The position numbers were made by a program, and so were the translations under genes. From positions 1 through 40,432 of the forward strand of contig JAIXRO010000171.1 in assembly GCA_027485145.1 (NCBI GenBank): DNA of 40,432 bases, written 5' to 3'. Positions 15,661-23,414 of this stretch are shown here, one piece after another. Position 1 is the first letter of the stretch; every line of letters starts with the position of its first letter. The stretch comes from Hyphomonadaceae bacterium. GTDB taxonomy: Bacteria; Pseudomonadota; Alphaproteobacteria; Caulobacterales; Hyphomonadaceae. The notes under the pieces were generated by a model. The model worked only from the letters and a program-made list of their open reading frames with translations. It was not told where the DNA came from and did no database searches.

Positions 15661-16290
15661 CTAAGTCTTGTTGGCGCCCTTCATCAGCTCGAAGAACTCT
15701 TCCTTGCTGTTGGTGCGCGGGTAGGGTGTCGCCGGAACGGGAACGCCCAAAAACGCGCAGAGCGGTTCCCAACCGTCCTTGGCCTGATGAATCAGCAGCC
15801 GGCTTGCGGGGATTTCAGCTTTGACGGCAGCTTCCTGTGCGTGGAAAGCGGCGATTACGCCGTCCTTGTCCGTGCGTCCGCCAAGACTGCGTTCGATCAC
15901 GACTTTGGACACCATGGTCAGCCAGGGAACAGCTGGAGGCGGCCAGCTCTCTTTCGCCATCAGGCTTGCGAGAATGGTCTCGGAGAAACTGGCATACCAG
16001 CTTTCGGCCGACCGCGTGGAGAGGATGACCTGGGCGTCCGGATAGGTCGCTGCCACCTCGCGCCAGAAGGCGGCGGTCGGCCAGTCTACGGCGGAGTTGT
16101 ATCCCTTGTAGATGGCGGTCAAGTCGGCTTTGCCGTCAGCTGCGGAACTCCAGAGCGGCACCTGCACGGCACCGTTCTCCAGAACTTCCTTCATGTGGTG
16201 GCATGGCCCGAACCCGATTTCCTCAAGTGCCAGCTTGAGCGAGAGCGTGCCGGTGCGTCCGAATCCGGCGCTGAAAACCTTGATTGTCAT
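15661..16290 (-). CDS. Sulfotransferase-family protein (Sulfotransfer_4 type)
   Basis: A 209-aa P-loop sulfotransferase-like protein. The N-terminal motif FSAGFGRTGTLSLKLALEEIG is the 5'-phosphosulfate loop, followed by GPCHHMKEV, and later DAQVILSTRSAESWYASF, the 3'-phosphate-binding segment. This pattern belongs to the small NAD-dependent-epimerase-misnamed sulfotransferase group common in marine and soil bacteria. Its acceptor is unknown. Start ATG 16290 is preceded by GAGGGGGG about 9 bases upstream; an upstream frame extension to 16320 is not supported. It is convergent with the acyl-CoA dehydrogenase, 12 bases apart. Confidence 0.8.
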   Translation of the reverse strand: MTIKVFSAGFGRTGTLSLKLALEEIGFGPCHHMKEVLENGAVQVPLWSSAADGKADLTAIYKGYNSAVDWPTAAFWREVAATYPDAQVILSTRSAESWYASFSETILASLMAKESWPPPAVPWLTMVSKVVIERSLGGRTDKDGVIAAFHAQEAAVKAEIPASRLLIHQAKDGWEPLCAFLGVPVPATPYPRTNSKEEFFELMKGANKT

Positions 16291-16358
16291 ATGTGTCCCC
16301 CCTCGGCGCTTTTGCAGCACCTTGTGAGGCGAAGTCTACAGCAGGTCAGGCGAGCCGC

Positions 16359-17279
16359 CTACTTCTTCCCGAAGAACTTGATCGCGCCGAACAGGCCCGC
16401 CAGCGCGGAGCCAAGTCCGCCGAGCAGCACGAACAGCGGATTGGCCTGATCTGCAAAGGCGATCGCGCGGTTGAGACCGGAGACTTTCACACTTACCGTA
16501 TCGCGGAATGTGCGCAGCGGCATGGCCGTGTCCGAGTCCATCGCGAAGACTTCGATCACGAGGTCGTGCTCGCCTGCACTGAGAGCCGTCACGGACCAGC
16601 GCCAGGTATTTTCGCTCATCGGTGAGATGGCCTGCACGGCCGGCGATGCGGCGACGATGTTGAAGTTCGCGCCGGACAGCCGCACTTCGACCTTTTCGGA
16701 AACCTTCGCTTCGCCCTCTTCGATCGTGCCGCGGCCGGGCAAGGCATCGGCGGCGGTCGTGTCACCCGTCGCATCGATCGCAAACGTGACATCAAAGGCG
16801 CGCTTGTATTCGGCTGTCCGCGGCGTTTCGTGCGCCACAGGAACGGTTTTCAAACGGTCGGCCAGGGAAGGCTGGGGCAGCGGCGCGGTGGCGACGGCTT
16901 CGCTGACTTCCGGCGCGGCGACCGGGCCCGCGAGACCGGGCCCCATCTCGGTCTGGAAGTTGAACGTCATTTCCTCTTCGGTCAGCGGCGCACCGCTCGG
17001 AGCGGCGATTTCGGACTCTGCGCTTTCCGGGGCGGCCTCGCGCACCGCACTTTCGGGAACGCCGATCGCTTCGGGCGCAGGCTCGGCCACCGGTTCGGCG
17101 GCCGCGACTTCGACGGGCGCTTCAGCAGCGGACGCTCCGGCAGCTTCGGCCTCAGGCGCCGGCAAGCCGGACTCCACAACCATCTCCTTCGGCGCGAACT
17201 CTTCCAGCAGGGCCGCGCCACCGATGCCGGCTGCGAGCATTCCGGCAACAAACAACAACACCGACAGGATGCGCATCAT
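16359..17279 (-). CDS. Ala/Pro/Glu-rich protein with N- and C-terminal membrane segments
   Basis: A 306-aa protein I cannot name. It has an N-terminal hydrophobic anchor (ILSVLLFVAGMLAAGIGGAAL), an Ala/Glu/Pro-rich linker of about 110 residues, a folded-looking region (about 150-275) with beta-rich sequence including ATGDTTAADALPGRGTIEEG and WRWSVTALSAGEHDLVIEVF, and a C-terminal hydrophobic segment (LFVLLGGLGSALAGLFGAIKFF) ending in GKK. The WxWxVT...G.H.L.v.. pattern resembles the Ig-like stress-sensing domain that precedes a membrane segment in some bacterial receptor-like proteins, but this is only an impression. The linker suggests a periplasm-spanning protein. GGAG lies 8 bases before the first ATG. 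Confidence 0.7.
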   Translation of the reverse strand: MMRILSVLLFVAGMLAAGIGGAALLEEFAPKEMVVESGLPAPEAEAAGASAAEAPVEVAAAEPVAEPAPEAIGVPESAVREAAPESAESEIAAPSGAPLTEEEMTFNFQTEMGPGLAGPVAAPEVSEAVATAPLPQPSLADRLKTVPVAHETPRTAEYKRAFDVTFAIDATGDTTAADALPGRGTIEEGEAKVSEKVEVRLSGANFNIVAASPAVQAISPMSENTWRWSVTALSAGEHDLVIEVFAMDSDTAMPLRTFRDTVSVKVSGLNRAIAFADQANPLFVLLGGLGSALAGLFGAIKFFGKK

Positions 17280-17318
17280 GACTTCGTCTCCCCGATTTCC
17301 AGCATGCTTAGCAGACCT

Positions 17319-18134
17319 TCAGCCTGCCGGAAAACTTCCGCGGCTCGCTTCATAGAACGCAATTGCGGCAGCATTTGAGACGTTGAGACTCTCCATGTCC
17401 GTCGCAATCGGAATGCGGGCGAGTTCGGCGCAGGCGTTGGCTACGGCAGGGCGAAGGCCGGGGCCTTCGGCGCCCAGCACGACCGCGATCTTCTGCGCGC
17501 CTTTGACGGCGAGATCGAGCGGCCGGGTGCTTTCACCCGCAAGCCCGACGGTGTGGAAGCCGGCCTCTCCCAGCTGTTCGAGCGCGCGGGCGATGTTCAC
17601 GGCGCGAACTTCGGCGACCGTTTCGATTGCGCCCGCCGCGCTTTTCGCGACGACGCCGGTGATGGGCGGCGCATTGCGCGTCTGGAGTACGAGGCCGGTA
17701 AATCCGAACGCCGCCGCCGACCGGAAGATCGCGCCCAGATTGTGGGGGTCGGACACCTGGTCCAGCACGGCGATGCGCGTCGCGCCTTCGGCGATCAGGT
17801 CTTCCAGCGCGACGGGCTCGAGCGGCTCCGCCTTCACGGCGATGCCCTGATGCACCGCGCCGGGCGGCAGGCGCTGATCAAGCTCCTTGCCCGTCAGGAT
17901 CTGCGGCGTCAGGGGAGCGCCCTGCAAGCGTTCGGCGGCGTTCTCGGTGGCGATGAATTGCAGGAACTGGCGGTCGGGGTTCGCAAGGGCGGCCAGCACC
18001 GCGTGCGTCCCCCACAGCCAGACCGGGCCACCCTCCTTTTCCCGTTCGGGGCGGGTAAAGCTGGCCGGTGCAGAACGGGTACCGGGCGGGCCGGACGGCC
18101 GCTGTCCCGGCCGTTTTGCATGGTTGCGTGCCAT
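17319..18134 (-). CDS. rlmB: 23S rRNA (guanosine-2'-O-)-methyltransferase RlmB
   Basis: A SpoU/TrmH-family SPOUT methyltransferase that 2'-O-methylates a guanosine of 23S rRNA (G2251 in E. coli). The product (271 aa) has a basic, disordered N-terminus (about 30 residues), a substrate-binding domain starting WLWGTHAVLAAL, and a C-terminal knotted domain with motif 1 DQVSDPHNLGAIFRSAAAFG, motif 2 VVLGAEGPGL and motif 3 MESLNVSNAAAIAFYE. Of two nearby ATGs, 18134 is preferred because AAGGA stands 8-9 bases upstream, whereas it directly abuts the ATG at 18143. Confidence 0.93.
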   Translation of the reverse strand: MARNHAKRPGQRPSGPPGTRSAPASFTRPEREKEGGPVWLWGTHAVLAALANPDRQFLQFIATENAAERLQGAPLTPQILTGKELDQRLPPGAVHQGIAVKAEPLEPVALEDLIAEGATRIAVLDQVSDPHNLGAIFRSAAAFGFTGLVLQTRNAPPITGVVAKSAAGAIETVAEVRAVNIARALEQLGEAGFHTVGLAGESTRPLDLAVKGAQKIAVVLGAEGPGLRPAVANACAELARIPIATDMESLNVSNAAAIAFYEASRGSFPAG

Positions 18135-18239
18135 CGGGTTCATCCTTATAAGGCCGCTTCCGGCGTGGATCGGGGTTTGGAAACAGCCCTTTTGAAGCGC
18201 TGGCGCGGCGGCGTCAAACGGCGTTGGCGCGGGTCCCGT

Positions 18240-18324
18240 GGAGGGATGGGAGAGTGGTTAAATCCGCCAGACTGTAAATCTGGTCGCCTAGCGTACGCTG
18301 GTTCGAATCCAGCTCCCTCCACCA
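18240..18324 (+). tRNA. tRNA-Tyr (GTA)
   Basis: Acceptor GGAGGGA pairs with TCCCTCC; anticodon stem CCAGA / TCTGG encloses the loop CTGTAAA with anticodon GTA. A long variable arm, T-arm GCTGG-TTCGAAT-CCAGC, and an encoded CCA end are present. This is a class II tRNA of 85 bases. Confidence 0.97.
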
Positions 18325-18361
18325 CCCCGCCAGCTCGCGCGGCAAGTTGTGGCCCTGACGG

Positions 18362-18435
18362 GCGGGTATAGCATAATGGTAATGCACTAGCCTTCCAAGC
18401 TAGCTATCTCGGTTCGATCCCGTGTACCCGCTCCA
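18362..18435 (+). tRNA. tRNA-Gly (TCC)
   Basis: Acceptor GCGGGTA pairs with TACCCGC; anticodon loop CTTCCAA has anticodon TCC. T-arm contains GGTTCGATCCC. The CCA end is encoded. It lies 37 bases after tRNA-Tyr and is probably co-transcribed with it. Confidence 0.96.
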
Positions 18436-18458
18436 GTCCATAACTTCTCCATAAGTCT

Positions 18459-19112
18459 TTAGAGCATCCACACGCGCGCAAGGCGGTGCGTGACGCCTTC
18501 GAGGTCCAGGGTCGTCTCGATGTCGTACTCGGCTAGTGGGGGCGCGCCGTCACCTGGCGCGTAGGCCCTGCCGGGATCGCCGACATAAACCTCGATACCG
18601 CGCGCCGCCGCTTCGCCCAGCCAGGCGAGGAAGCGCTCCGCCATTTGCTTCTGGTAGAAGATGTCGCCGGCAAGGATCACGTCCACCGCCGGCGCCGGGG
18701 CTTCGAGCAGGTCGCCGCCGAGCCAGCTGATGGCAACATCGTTGGCCTGTGCGTTCAGTGAGACAGCGGCCTCGCACATGGCGTCGATGTCGTTGGCCCA
18801 GACTGTCGCTGCGCCGGCGTGCGCGGCGGCGATGGCGATCATGCCACTGCCACAGGCGATGTCGAGCACCCGGCGCCCTTGCACGATCTCCGGCCGTGCC
18901 AGCACACACCGCGCGACGGCCTGTCCGCCTGCCCAGGCGAAGGCCCAGAAGGGCGGGTCGAGGGATTGGCGTTCGAGGTCGGCTTCGGTTGCCGACCAGA
19001 TCGGCGTAATCGCGTCTGCCAGCCAGAGCCGCATCGCGCGGCCGCCGAGATCGAGGCCCTCGACGGGCAGGAGGCGCGTGTTCGCCCGGATGAAGGCCGC
19101 GGCCGATGGCAA
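18459..19112 (-). CDS. Class I SAM-dependent protein methyltransferase, ETF-beta lysine methyltransferase-like
   Basis: A SAM-dependent methyltransferase of 217 aa. The N-terminal segment carries DPPFWAFAWAGGQAVAR, characteristic of the METTL20/EtfB lysine methyltransferase and nicotinamide-N-methyltransferase-like group; SAM motif I is VLDIACGSGMIAIAAA, and the post-motif acidic residue is in VWANDIDAM. The catalytic-type motif is ILAGDIFYQK. The likely target is a protein lysine, perhaps on electron-transfer flavoprotein beta, which would fit the two acyl-CoA dehydrogenases nearby, but the target is inferred. It lies just after the tRNA pair and is divergent from the ATP-grasp operon. No clear ribosome-binding site precedes the ATG. 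Confidence 0.82.
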   Translation of the reverse strand: MPSAAAFIRANTRLLPVEGLDLGGRAMRLWLADAITPIWSATEADLERQSLDPPFWAFAWAGGQAVARCVLARPEIVQGRRVLDIACGSGMIAIAAAHAGAATVWANDIDAMCEAAVSLNAQANDVAISWLGGDLLEAPAPAVDVILAGDIFYQKQMAERFLAWLGEAAARGIEVYVGDPGRAYAPGDGAPPLAEYDIETTLDLEGVTHRLARVWML

Positions 19113-19343
19113 CGTCAGTGGAAAAATGAGTCCGGCTTTCTGCGTGGAATGACGGCAGGTGCACCGCTCCTGTCAGACCGCCTCTGCCCCAACAAGCGCT
19201 TTTGCGTGCCGATTCCGGCCCGGGTGCCAGTTTTTTGGTCAGGTTTTGGACTGCTGCGCCCGGGGATGGGGCACGGTCGCGCGCCAAGTGCCTCGCAGGC
19301 GAAGCCCGTTGAGCCCCGGTGAATCCTGCGTAAGGTGGCCCGC

Positions 19344-20771
19344 ATGGGAGAAACTCCAACATTTTTCAACGAGATGGACGGGACGGGCGACCGGCCCCGC
19401 GCCCCTTATTCGCGCTATTGCGACTGGTACGGCGCTGAGCCACCCGAAAGGCTTCGGCGCAAGGCGCGGGAGGCGGAAACTTTCTTCCGCCGCACCGGCA
19501 TCACGTTCAACGTTTACGGCGCGGCGGATGCCGACGAGCGCCTGATCCCGTTCGATATCGTGCCGCGTATCATCTCCGCCAAGGAATGGACGCGTCTCAC
19601 CAAAGGCATCGAGCAGCGCGTGCGCGCCATCAACGCCTTCCTGAATGACATCTATCACCGCCAGGAAATCCTGCGGGCGGGCCGGGTGCCGGTCGAACTG
19701 ATCGAAAACAACGACGCGTTCCTTCCCAAGATGCTCGGCGTGTCGCCGCCCGGCGGGGTGTACACACACATTGTCGGTGTCGATCTGGTCCGCACCGGGG
19801 AAAACGAATTCTTCGTTCTGGAAGACAATGCCCGCACGCCGTCCGGCGTCTCCTACATGCTGGAGAACCGGGAGACGATGCTGCAGATGTTCCCGGAGCT
19901 GTTCACGAAGATCCGTGTACGGCCGGTCAGCGACTATCCCAAGATGCTCCGCCGTTCGCTGTCGGCCTGCGCGCCGCCGGCCTGCGGCGGGCGTCCGGTG
20001 GTCGCCGTGCTGACACCGGGCATTCACAACTCGGCGTATTACGAGCACGCCTTCCTGGCAGACCAGATGGGCGCCGAACTGGTCGAGGGCCGCGACCTTC
20101 GTGTTGTGGAAGGGCGCATCGCGATGCGCACCACGCTGGGCTACACGCCGATCGACGTTCTCTACCGGCGGGTCGATGACGACTATCTCGATCCGCTGAA
20201 CTTCCGTCCGGACTCCTTTCTCGGCGTGCCCGGGATTCTTGACGTCTACCGCTCGGGCGGGATCACCATCGCGAATGCGCCGGGCACGGGCATTGCCGAT
20301 GACAAGGCAATCTACTCGTACATGCCGGACATCGTGCAGTTCTATACGGGCGAGAAGCCGATCCTGAAGAACGTGCCGACCTGGCGCTGCTCGGAGGCGT
20401 CGTCGCTCAGCTATGTGCTCGATCATCTGAGCGAGCTGGTTGTGAAAGAAGTGCACGGATCGGGTGGATACGGCATGCTGGTCGGACCGGCCGCCTCGAA
20501 GAAGGAGCTGGAAGCGTTCCGGCTGAAGCTCATGGCAAAGCCTGCGAACTACATCGCCCAACCCACGCTCGCGCTCTCCACTGTACCCATCCTCACGCGC
20601 GCCGGCCTTGCGCCGCGGCACGTCGACTTGCGTCCCTTTGTGCTGATGTCGCCGGAAGGTATCGAGATCACGCCGGGCGGACTGACGCGCGTTGCGCTCA
20701 AGAAGGGATCGCTGGTCGTCAACTCGAGCCAGGGCGGCGGCACCAAAGACACCTGGGTTCTGGAGGACTAG
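19344..20771 (+). CDS. Circularly permuted ATP-grasp protein
   Basis: First gene of a four-gene operon. The 475-aa product is a circularly permuted ATP-grasp protein (DUF404/DUF407, CP_ATPgrasp type). Recognisable segments are RRTGITFNVYG, PFDIVPRIIS.KEW, ENNDAFLPKMLGVSPP, FVLEDNARTPSGVSYMLENR, the block YRRVDDDYLDPLNF, ANAPGTGIADDKAIYSYMP, VVKEVHGSGGYGMLVGP and the terminal GGGTKDTWVLED. ATP-grasp enzymes ligate a carboxylate to an amine or thiol; comparative studies propose peptide-bond formation for this group. Its substrates are unknown. Start ATG 19344 has AAGG/AGGTGG 5-8 bases upstream; a GTG at 19335 is possible. A Shine-Dalgarno for the next gene overlaps its stop. Confidence 0.93.
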   Translation: MGETPTFFNEMDGTGDRPRAPYSRYCDWYGAEPPERLRRKAREAETFFRRTGITFNVYGAADADERLIPFDIVPRIISAKEWTRLTKGIEQRVRAINAFLNDIYHRQEILRAGRVPVELIENNDAFLPKMLGVSPPGGVYTHIVGVDLVRTGENEFFVLEDNARTPSGVSYMLENRETMLQMFPELFTKIRVRPVSDYPKMLRRSLSACAPPACGGRPVVAVLTPGIHNSAYYEHAFLADQMGAELVEGRDLRVVEGRIAMRTTLGYTPIDVLYRRVDDDYLDPLNFRPDSFLGVPGILDVYRSGGITIANAPGTGIADDKAIYSYMPDIVQFYTGEKPILKNVPTWRCSEASSLSYVLDHLSELVVKEVHGSGGYGMLVGPAASKKELEAFRLKLMAKPANYIAQPTLALSTVPILTRAGLAPRHVDLRPFVLMSPEGIEITPGGLTRVALKKGSLVVNSSQGGGTKDTWVLED

Positions 20772-20776
20772 GCGCA

Positions 20777-21718
20777 ATGCTCGGCAAGACGGCAGGCGGC
20801 CTGTTCTGGATGTATCGCTATCTTGAGCGCGCGGAGAACACCGCGCGCCTCGCCGATGCGGGCTTCCGTATCGCGCTGACGCGCTCCGATCACGCAGAGG
20901 ATGAGTGGGCGTCGATCATCGAGACGGCGTCTCAGCGCAAGGCTTTCATCGACTCGGGCGCGAAGTTTGATGGCCCCAGCGTCATCAACTTCCTGCTGCG
21001 CGATCCGGCCAACCGGTCGAGCGTGATCTCGGTCACGGAAGCCGCGCGAAACAACGCACGCCTGGTGCGCACCGCGCTGACGCGCGAAGTCTGGGAAGCG
21101 GTCAACGAAACCTGGATCACGCTCAAGGACGCGCTCGCCCGCCCCGTCCGCGAGACGGATCTGCCGGATGTGCTCGCCTTGATCCGAAATCAAAGCGCGC
21201 TCGTGCGCGGCGCCACTGTCGGCACCATGTTGCGGAATGACATCTACAATTTCGCCCGCGTCGGCACGTTCGTTGAGCGCGCAGACAACATCGCGCGCAT
21301 TCTCGATGTGAAGTATTATGTGTTGTTACCCTCGGTCACGCTCGTGGGCTCAACGCTCGATAACGTCCAATGGGAAACCATCCTGCGGGCCGCATCGGCG
21401 GAGCGGTCTTTCCGCTGGCTCTATGGCGGCGAGACACGGCCGCTGACGATTGCCGACTTCCTCATCCTCGACCGGCGCATGCCGAGGTCGCTGCTCTATT
21501 GCCTGCGCAAGATTGCCGGAAACCTCGGTCATCTGTGCTCGGACTATGGCGTGCGCCGACCAAGCCTGGATTTCGCACTGAGCCTGCGCGATGAGCTCGA
21601 AGACCTCACGATCGACCAGATCATGGAGCGCGGCCTGCACGAGTTCCTGACCAAGTTCATCCAGTCCAACAACGCCCTCGCCGGTCACGTCGAGGAAGAC
21701 TTCCGCTTCAACAGGTGA
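20777..21718 (+). CDS. Alpha-E domain protein (DUF403)
   Basis: A 313-aa, almost wholly helical protein of the alpha-E family. It begins LGKTAGGLFWMYRYLERAENTARLAD and repeats a similar signature later (GTFVERADNIARILDVKYY), the two ERA/ERAD-N-AR motifs that define the family. The function is unknown; it always accompanies the ATP-grasp protein and has been suggested to be its partner or scaffold. It starts 5 bases after the ATP-grasp stop, with GGAGG 10 bases before the ATG. Cytoplasmic, no membrane segments. Confidence 0.93.
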   Translation: MLGKTAGGLFWMYRYLERAENTARLADAGFRIALTRSDHAEDEWASIIETASQRKAFIDSGAKFDGPSVINFLLRDPANRSSVISVTEAARNNARLVRTALTREVWEAVNETWITLKDALARPVRETDLPDVLALIRNQSALVRGATVGTMLRNDIYNFARVGTFVERADNIARILDVKYYVLLPSVTLVGSTLDNVQWETILRAASAERSFRWLYGGETRPLTIADFLILDRRMPRSLLYCLRKIAGNLGHLCSDYGVRRPSLDFALSLRDELEDLTIDQIMERGLHEFLTKFIQSNNALAGHVEEDFRFNR

Positions 21719-21728
21719 AGGAAGATCG

Positions 21729-22532
21729 ATGCGTCTGAAAATCAGCCATGCGTCCAAGTACAGCTATACGAGCCCGGTCTCGTACGGCCTGCTTCAACTG
21801 CGCCAGACACCGAAGTCTCGCGTAGGCCAGCAGGTGCTGCGCTGGGATCACCAGATCGAGGGCGGCCGGATTGAAGCCGAATACGAAGACCACAATGCCA
21901 ACTGGGTGCAATTGATCAGCCTCGACACCGGCGCCGAGCAGTTGATCATTTCAAGCAGTGGTGAAGTGGAAGTTGAAGACCGGGCCGGAATCATCGGCCT
22001 GCACCGCGGGTTTTCGCCGCTCTGGCTGTTTCGCCGGTCAACGGTGCTGACACGGCCCGGGCCTCTCATCCGCAAGCTGGTCAAGGCGGCGCCGGACAAT
22101 TCCGCGGGTGATGTTGCGCGCCTTCACGGTGTTGCGCAGCTCGTGCGCGACGCGATCCTTTATGAACCCGGCTGGACGGACGCGGACACCAAGGCGGAAG
22201 ATGCCCTCGAAAAAGGTCACGGCGTTTGCCAGGACCATGCGCATGTCTTCATCTCGGCCGCGCGGCTGCTCGGTTATCCGGCGCGCTATGCGGGCGGGTA
22301 CCTGATGATGAATGACCGGGTGAGCCAGGACGCCGGCCACGCCTGGGCCGAGGTGCATGTGGAAAGCCTCGGATGGGTCGGTTTCGACATCTCCAACGCG
22401 ATTTCTCCCGATAGCCGCTACGTTCGCGTGGCGACGGGGCTTGACTACCGCGAGGCGGCGCCCGTTTCTGGAATGCGGTTCGGGGCGTCCAGCGAATCGC
22501 TCGACGTCTCGATCCAGGTGCAACAACAATAA
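21729..22532 (+). CDS. Transglutaminase-like cysteine protease/amidotransferase
   Basis: A 267-aa protein with the bacterial transglutaminase N-terminal domain (LKISHASKYSYTSPVSYGLLQLRQTP) and a transglutaminase core. The catalytic triad is visible: Cys in GHGVCQDHAHVFIS, His in DAGHAWAEVHV, Asp in GFDISN. Such enzymes cut or transfer amide bonds; in this operon the role may be to process or attach the peptide made by the ATP-grasp enzyme (inference). AAGGAAG lies 5-6 bases before the ATG. It starts 10 bases after the alpha-E gene and ends 25 bases before the peptidase. Confidence 0.93.
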   Translation: MRLKISHASKYSYTSPVSYGLLQLRQTPKSRVGQQVLRWDHQIEGGRIEAEYEDHNANWVQLISLDTGAEQLIISSSGEVEVEDRAGIIGLHRGFSPLWLFRRSTVLTRPGPLIRKLVKAAPDNSAGDVARLHGVAQLVRDAILYEPGWTDADTKAEDALEKGHGVCQDHAHVFISAARLLGYPARYAGGYLMMNDRVSQDAGHAWAEVHVESLGWVGFDISNAISPDSRYVRVATGLDYREAAPVSGMRFGASSESLDVSIQVQQQ

Positions 22533-22557
22533 GAACGACGCTCCCCGGTTTTCATCC

Positions 22558-23289
22558 ATGACTTACTGTGTTGGTCTCAGGCTCAATCGCGGCCTTGTTT
22601 TCATGTCGGACACCCGCACGGGCGCGGGGGTCGATAACATCCTGCGCTTCCGGAAACTGTTCACCTGGTCGGTTCCGGGCGAACGCGCGATCGTGCTGAT
22701 GACGTCGGGCAATCTCGCGACCACGCAGTCTGTTGTCAGCCTGATCGAGGAGCGCACCAAGGCGCCGAGCGAGCGGCGGCCGTCTATCCTAGAATTGCCG
22801 AGCATGTTCCAGATCGCCCGCCACGTGGGCGACACGTTGAAGGAAGTTATCCTGTCGAGCGCCCCGACGGGTCAGCGGGCGGATTCTTCGTTCAATTCCA
22901 CCATCATCCTGGGTGGGCAGGTCAAGGGGATGGAGCCGCGTCTGTTCATGATCTATCCGGAAGGCAATTTCATCGAGGCGGGCGACGACACGCCGTACTT
23001 CCAGATTGGCGAGACGAAATACGGGCGGCCCATCCTTGTCCGGGCTTTTGATCCCGCCATGAGCTATGAGGACGCGGCCAAGTTGCTGCTCGTGTCCTTC
23101 GATTCAACCATGAAGGCGAACCTTTCCGTGGGACCGCCGCTGGATCTTCAGGTCATCGAACGCGATACTTTCCGCCTCGGCCTTTCCAAGCGGATCGAGG
23201 GCGAGGACCCCTATTACCAGTCGATCTCGCGCGGCTGGGGCGACGCGCTCAAGAAAGCCTTCGATTCGCTGCCCGGTTTTTCATTCTGA
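22558..23289 (+). CDS. Anbu: proteasome-type peptidase (ancestral beta subunit)
   Basis: A 243-aa Ntn-hydrolase of the proteasome beta family, group Anbu. The start MTYCVGLRLNRGLVFMSDTRT gives Thr1 after Met removal as nucleophile, with the conserved Asp (SDTRT) and Lys (FRKLF) positions of proteasome beta subunits. HslV is a shorter relative; Anbu is about 240 aa, as here. The start is ATG 22558, because only this exposes Thr next to Met; the frame extends upstream to 22357 through the transglutaminase gene, which is a shadow. Closing gene of the ATP-grasp/alpha-E/transglutaminase/Anbu operon; no dedicated AAA+ unfoldase is adjacent, though ClpA lies elsewhere in the window. Confidence 0.94.
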   Translation: MTYCVGLRLNRGLVFMSDTRTGAGVDNILRFRKLFTWSVPGERAIVLMTSGNLATTQSVVSLIEERTKAPSERRPSILELPSMFQIARHVGDTLKEVILSSAPTGQRADSSFNSTIILGGQVKGMEPRLFMIYPEGNFIEAGDDTPYFQIGETKYGRPILVRAFDPAMSYEDAAKLLLVSFDSTMKANLSVGPPLDLQVIERDTFRLGLSKRIEGEDPYYQSISRGWGDALKKAFDSLPGFSF

Positions 23290-23414
23290 GGCGGTATCCA
23301 GGCAAGAATATGCTCGAATTGCCTTGAACGAGGCCAGCATTTGGCTAGGCTCACCCAATACGGGGGCCGAGGCATTGCGCGCGGCACAAACGCAAACAAT
23401 CAGGGTTGAACAGT

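Noticed and set aside
19239-20777. 512-codon minus-strand frame opposite the ATP-grasp gene
   Set aside because: No recognisable domain, an Arg/His-rich composition typical of antisense shadows, and the plus strand is a well conserved gene.
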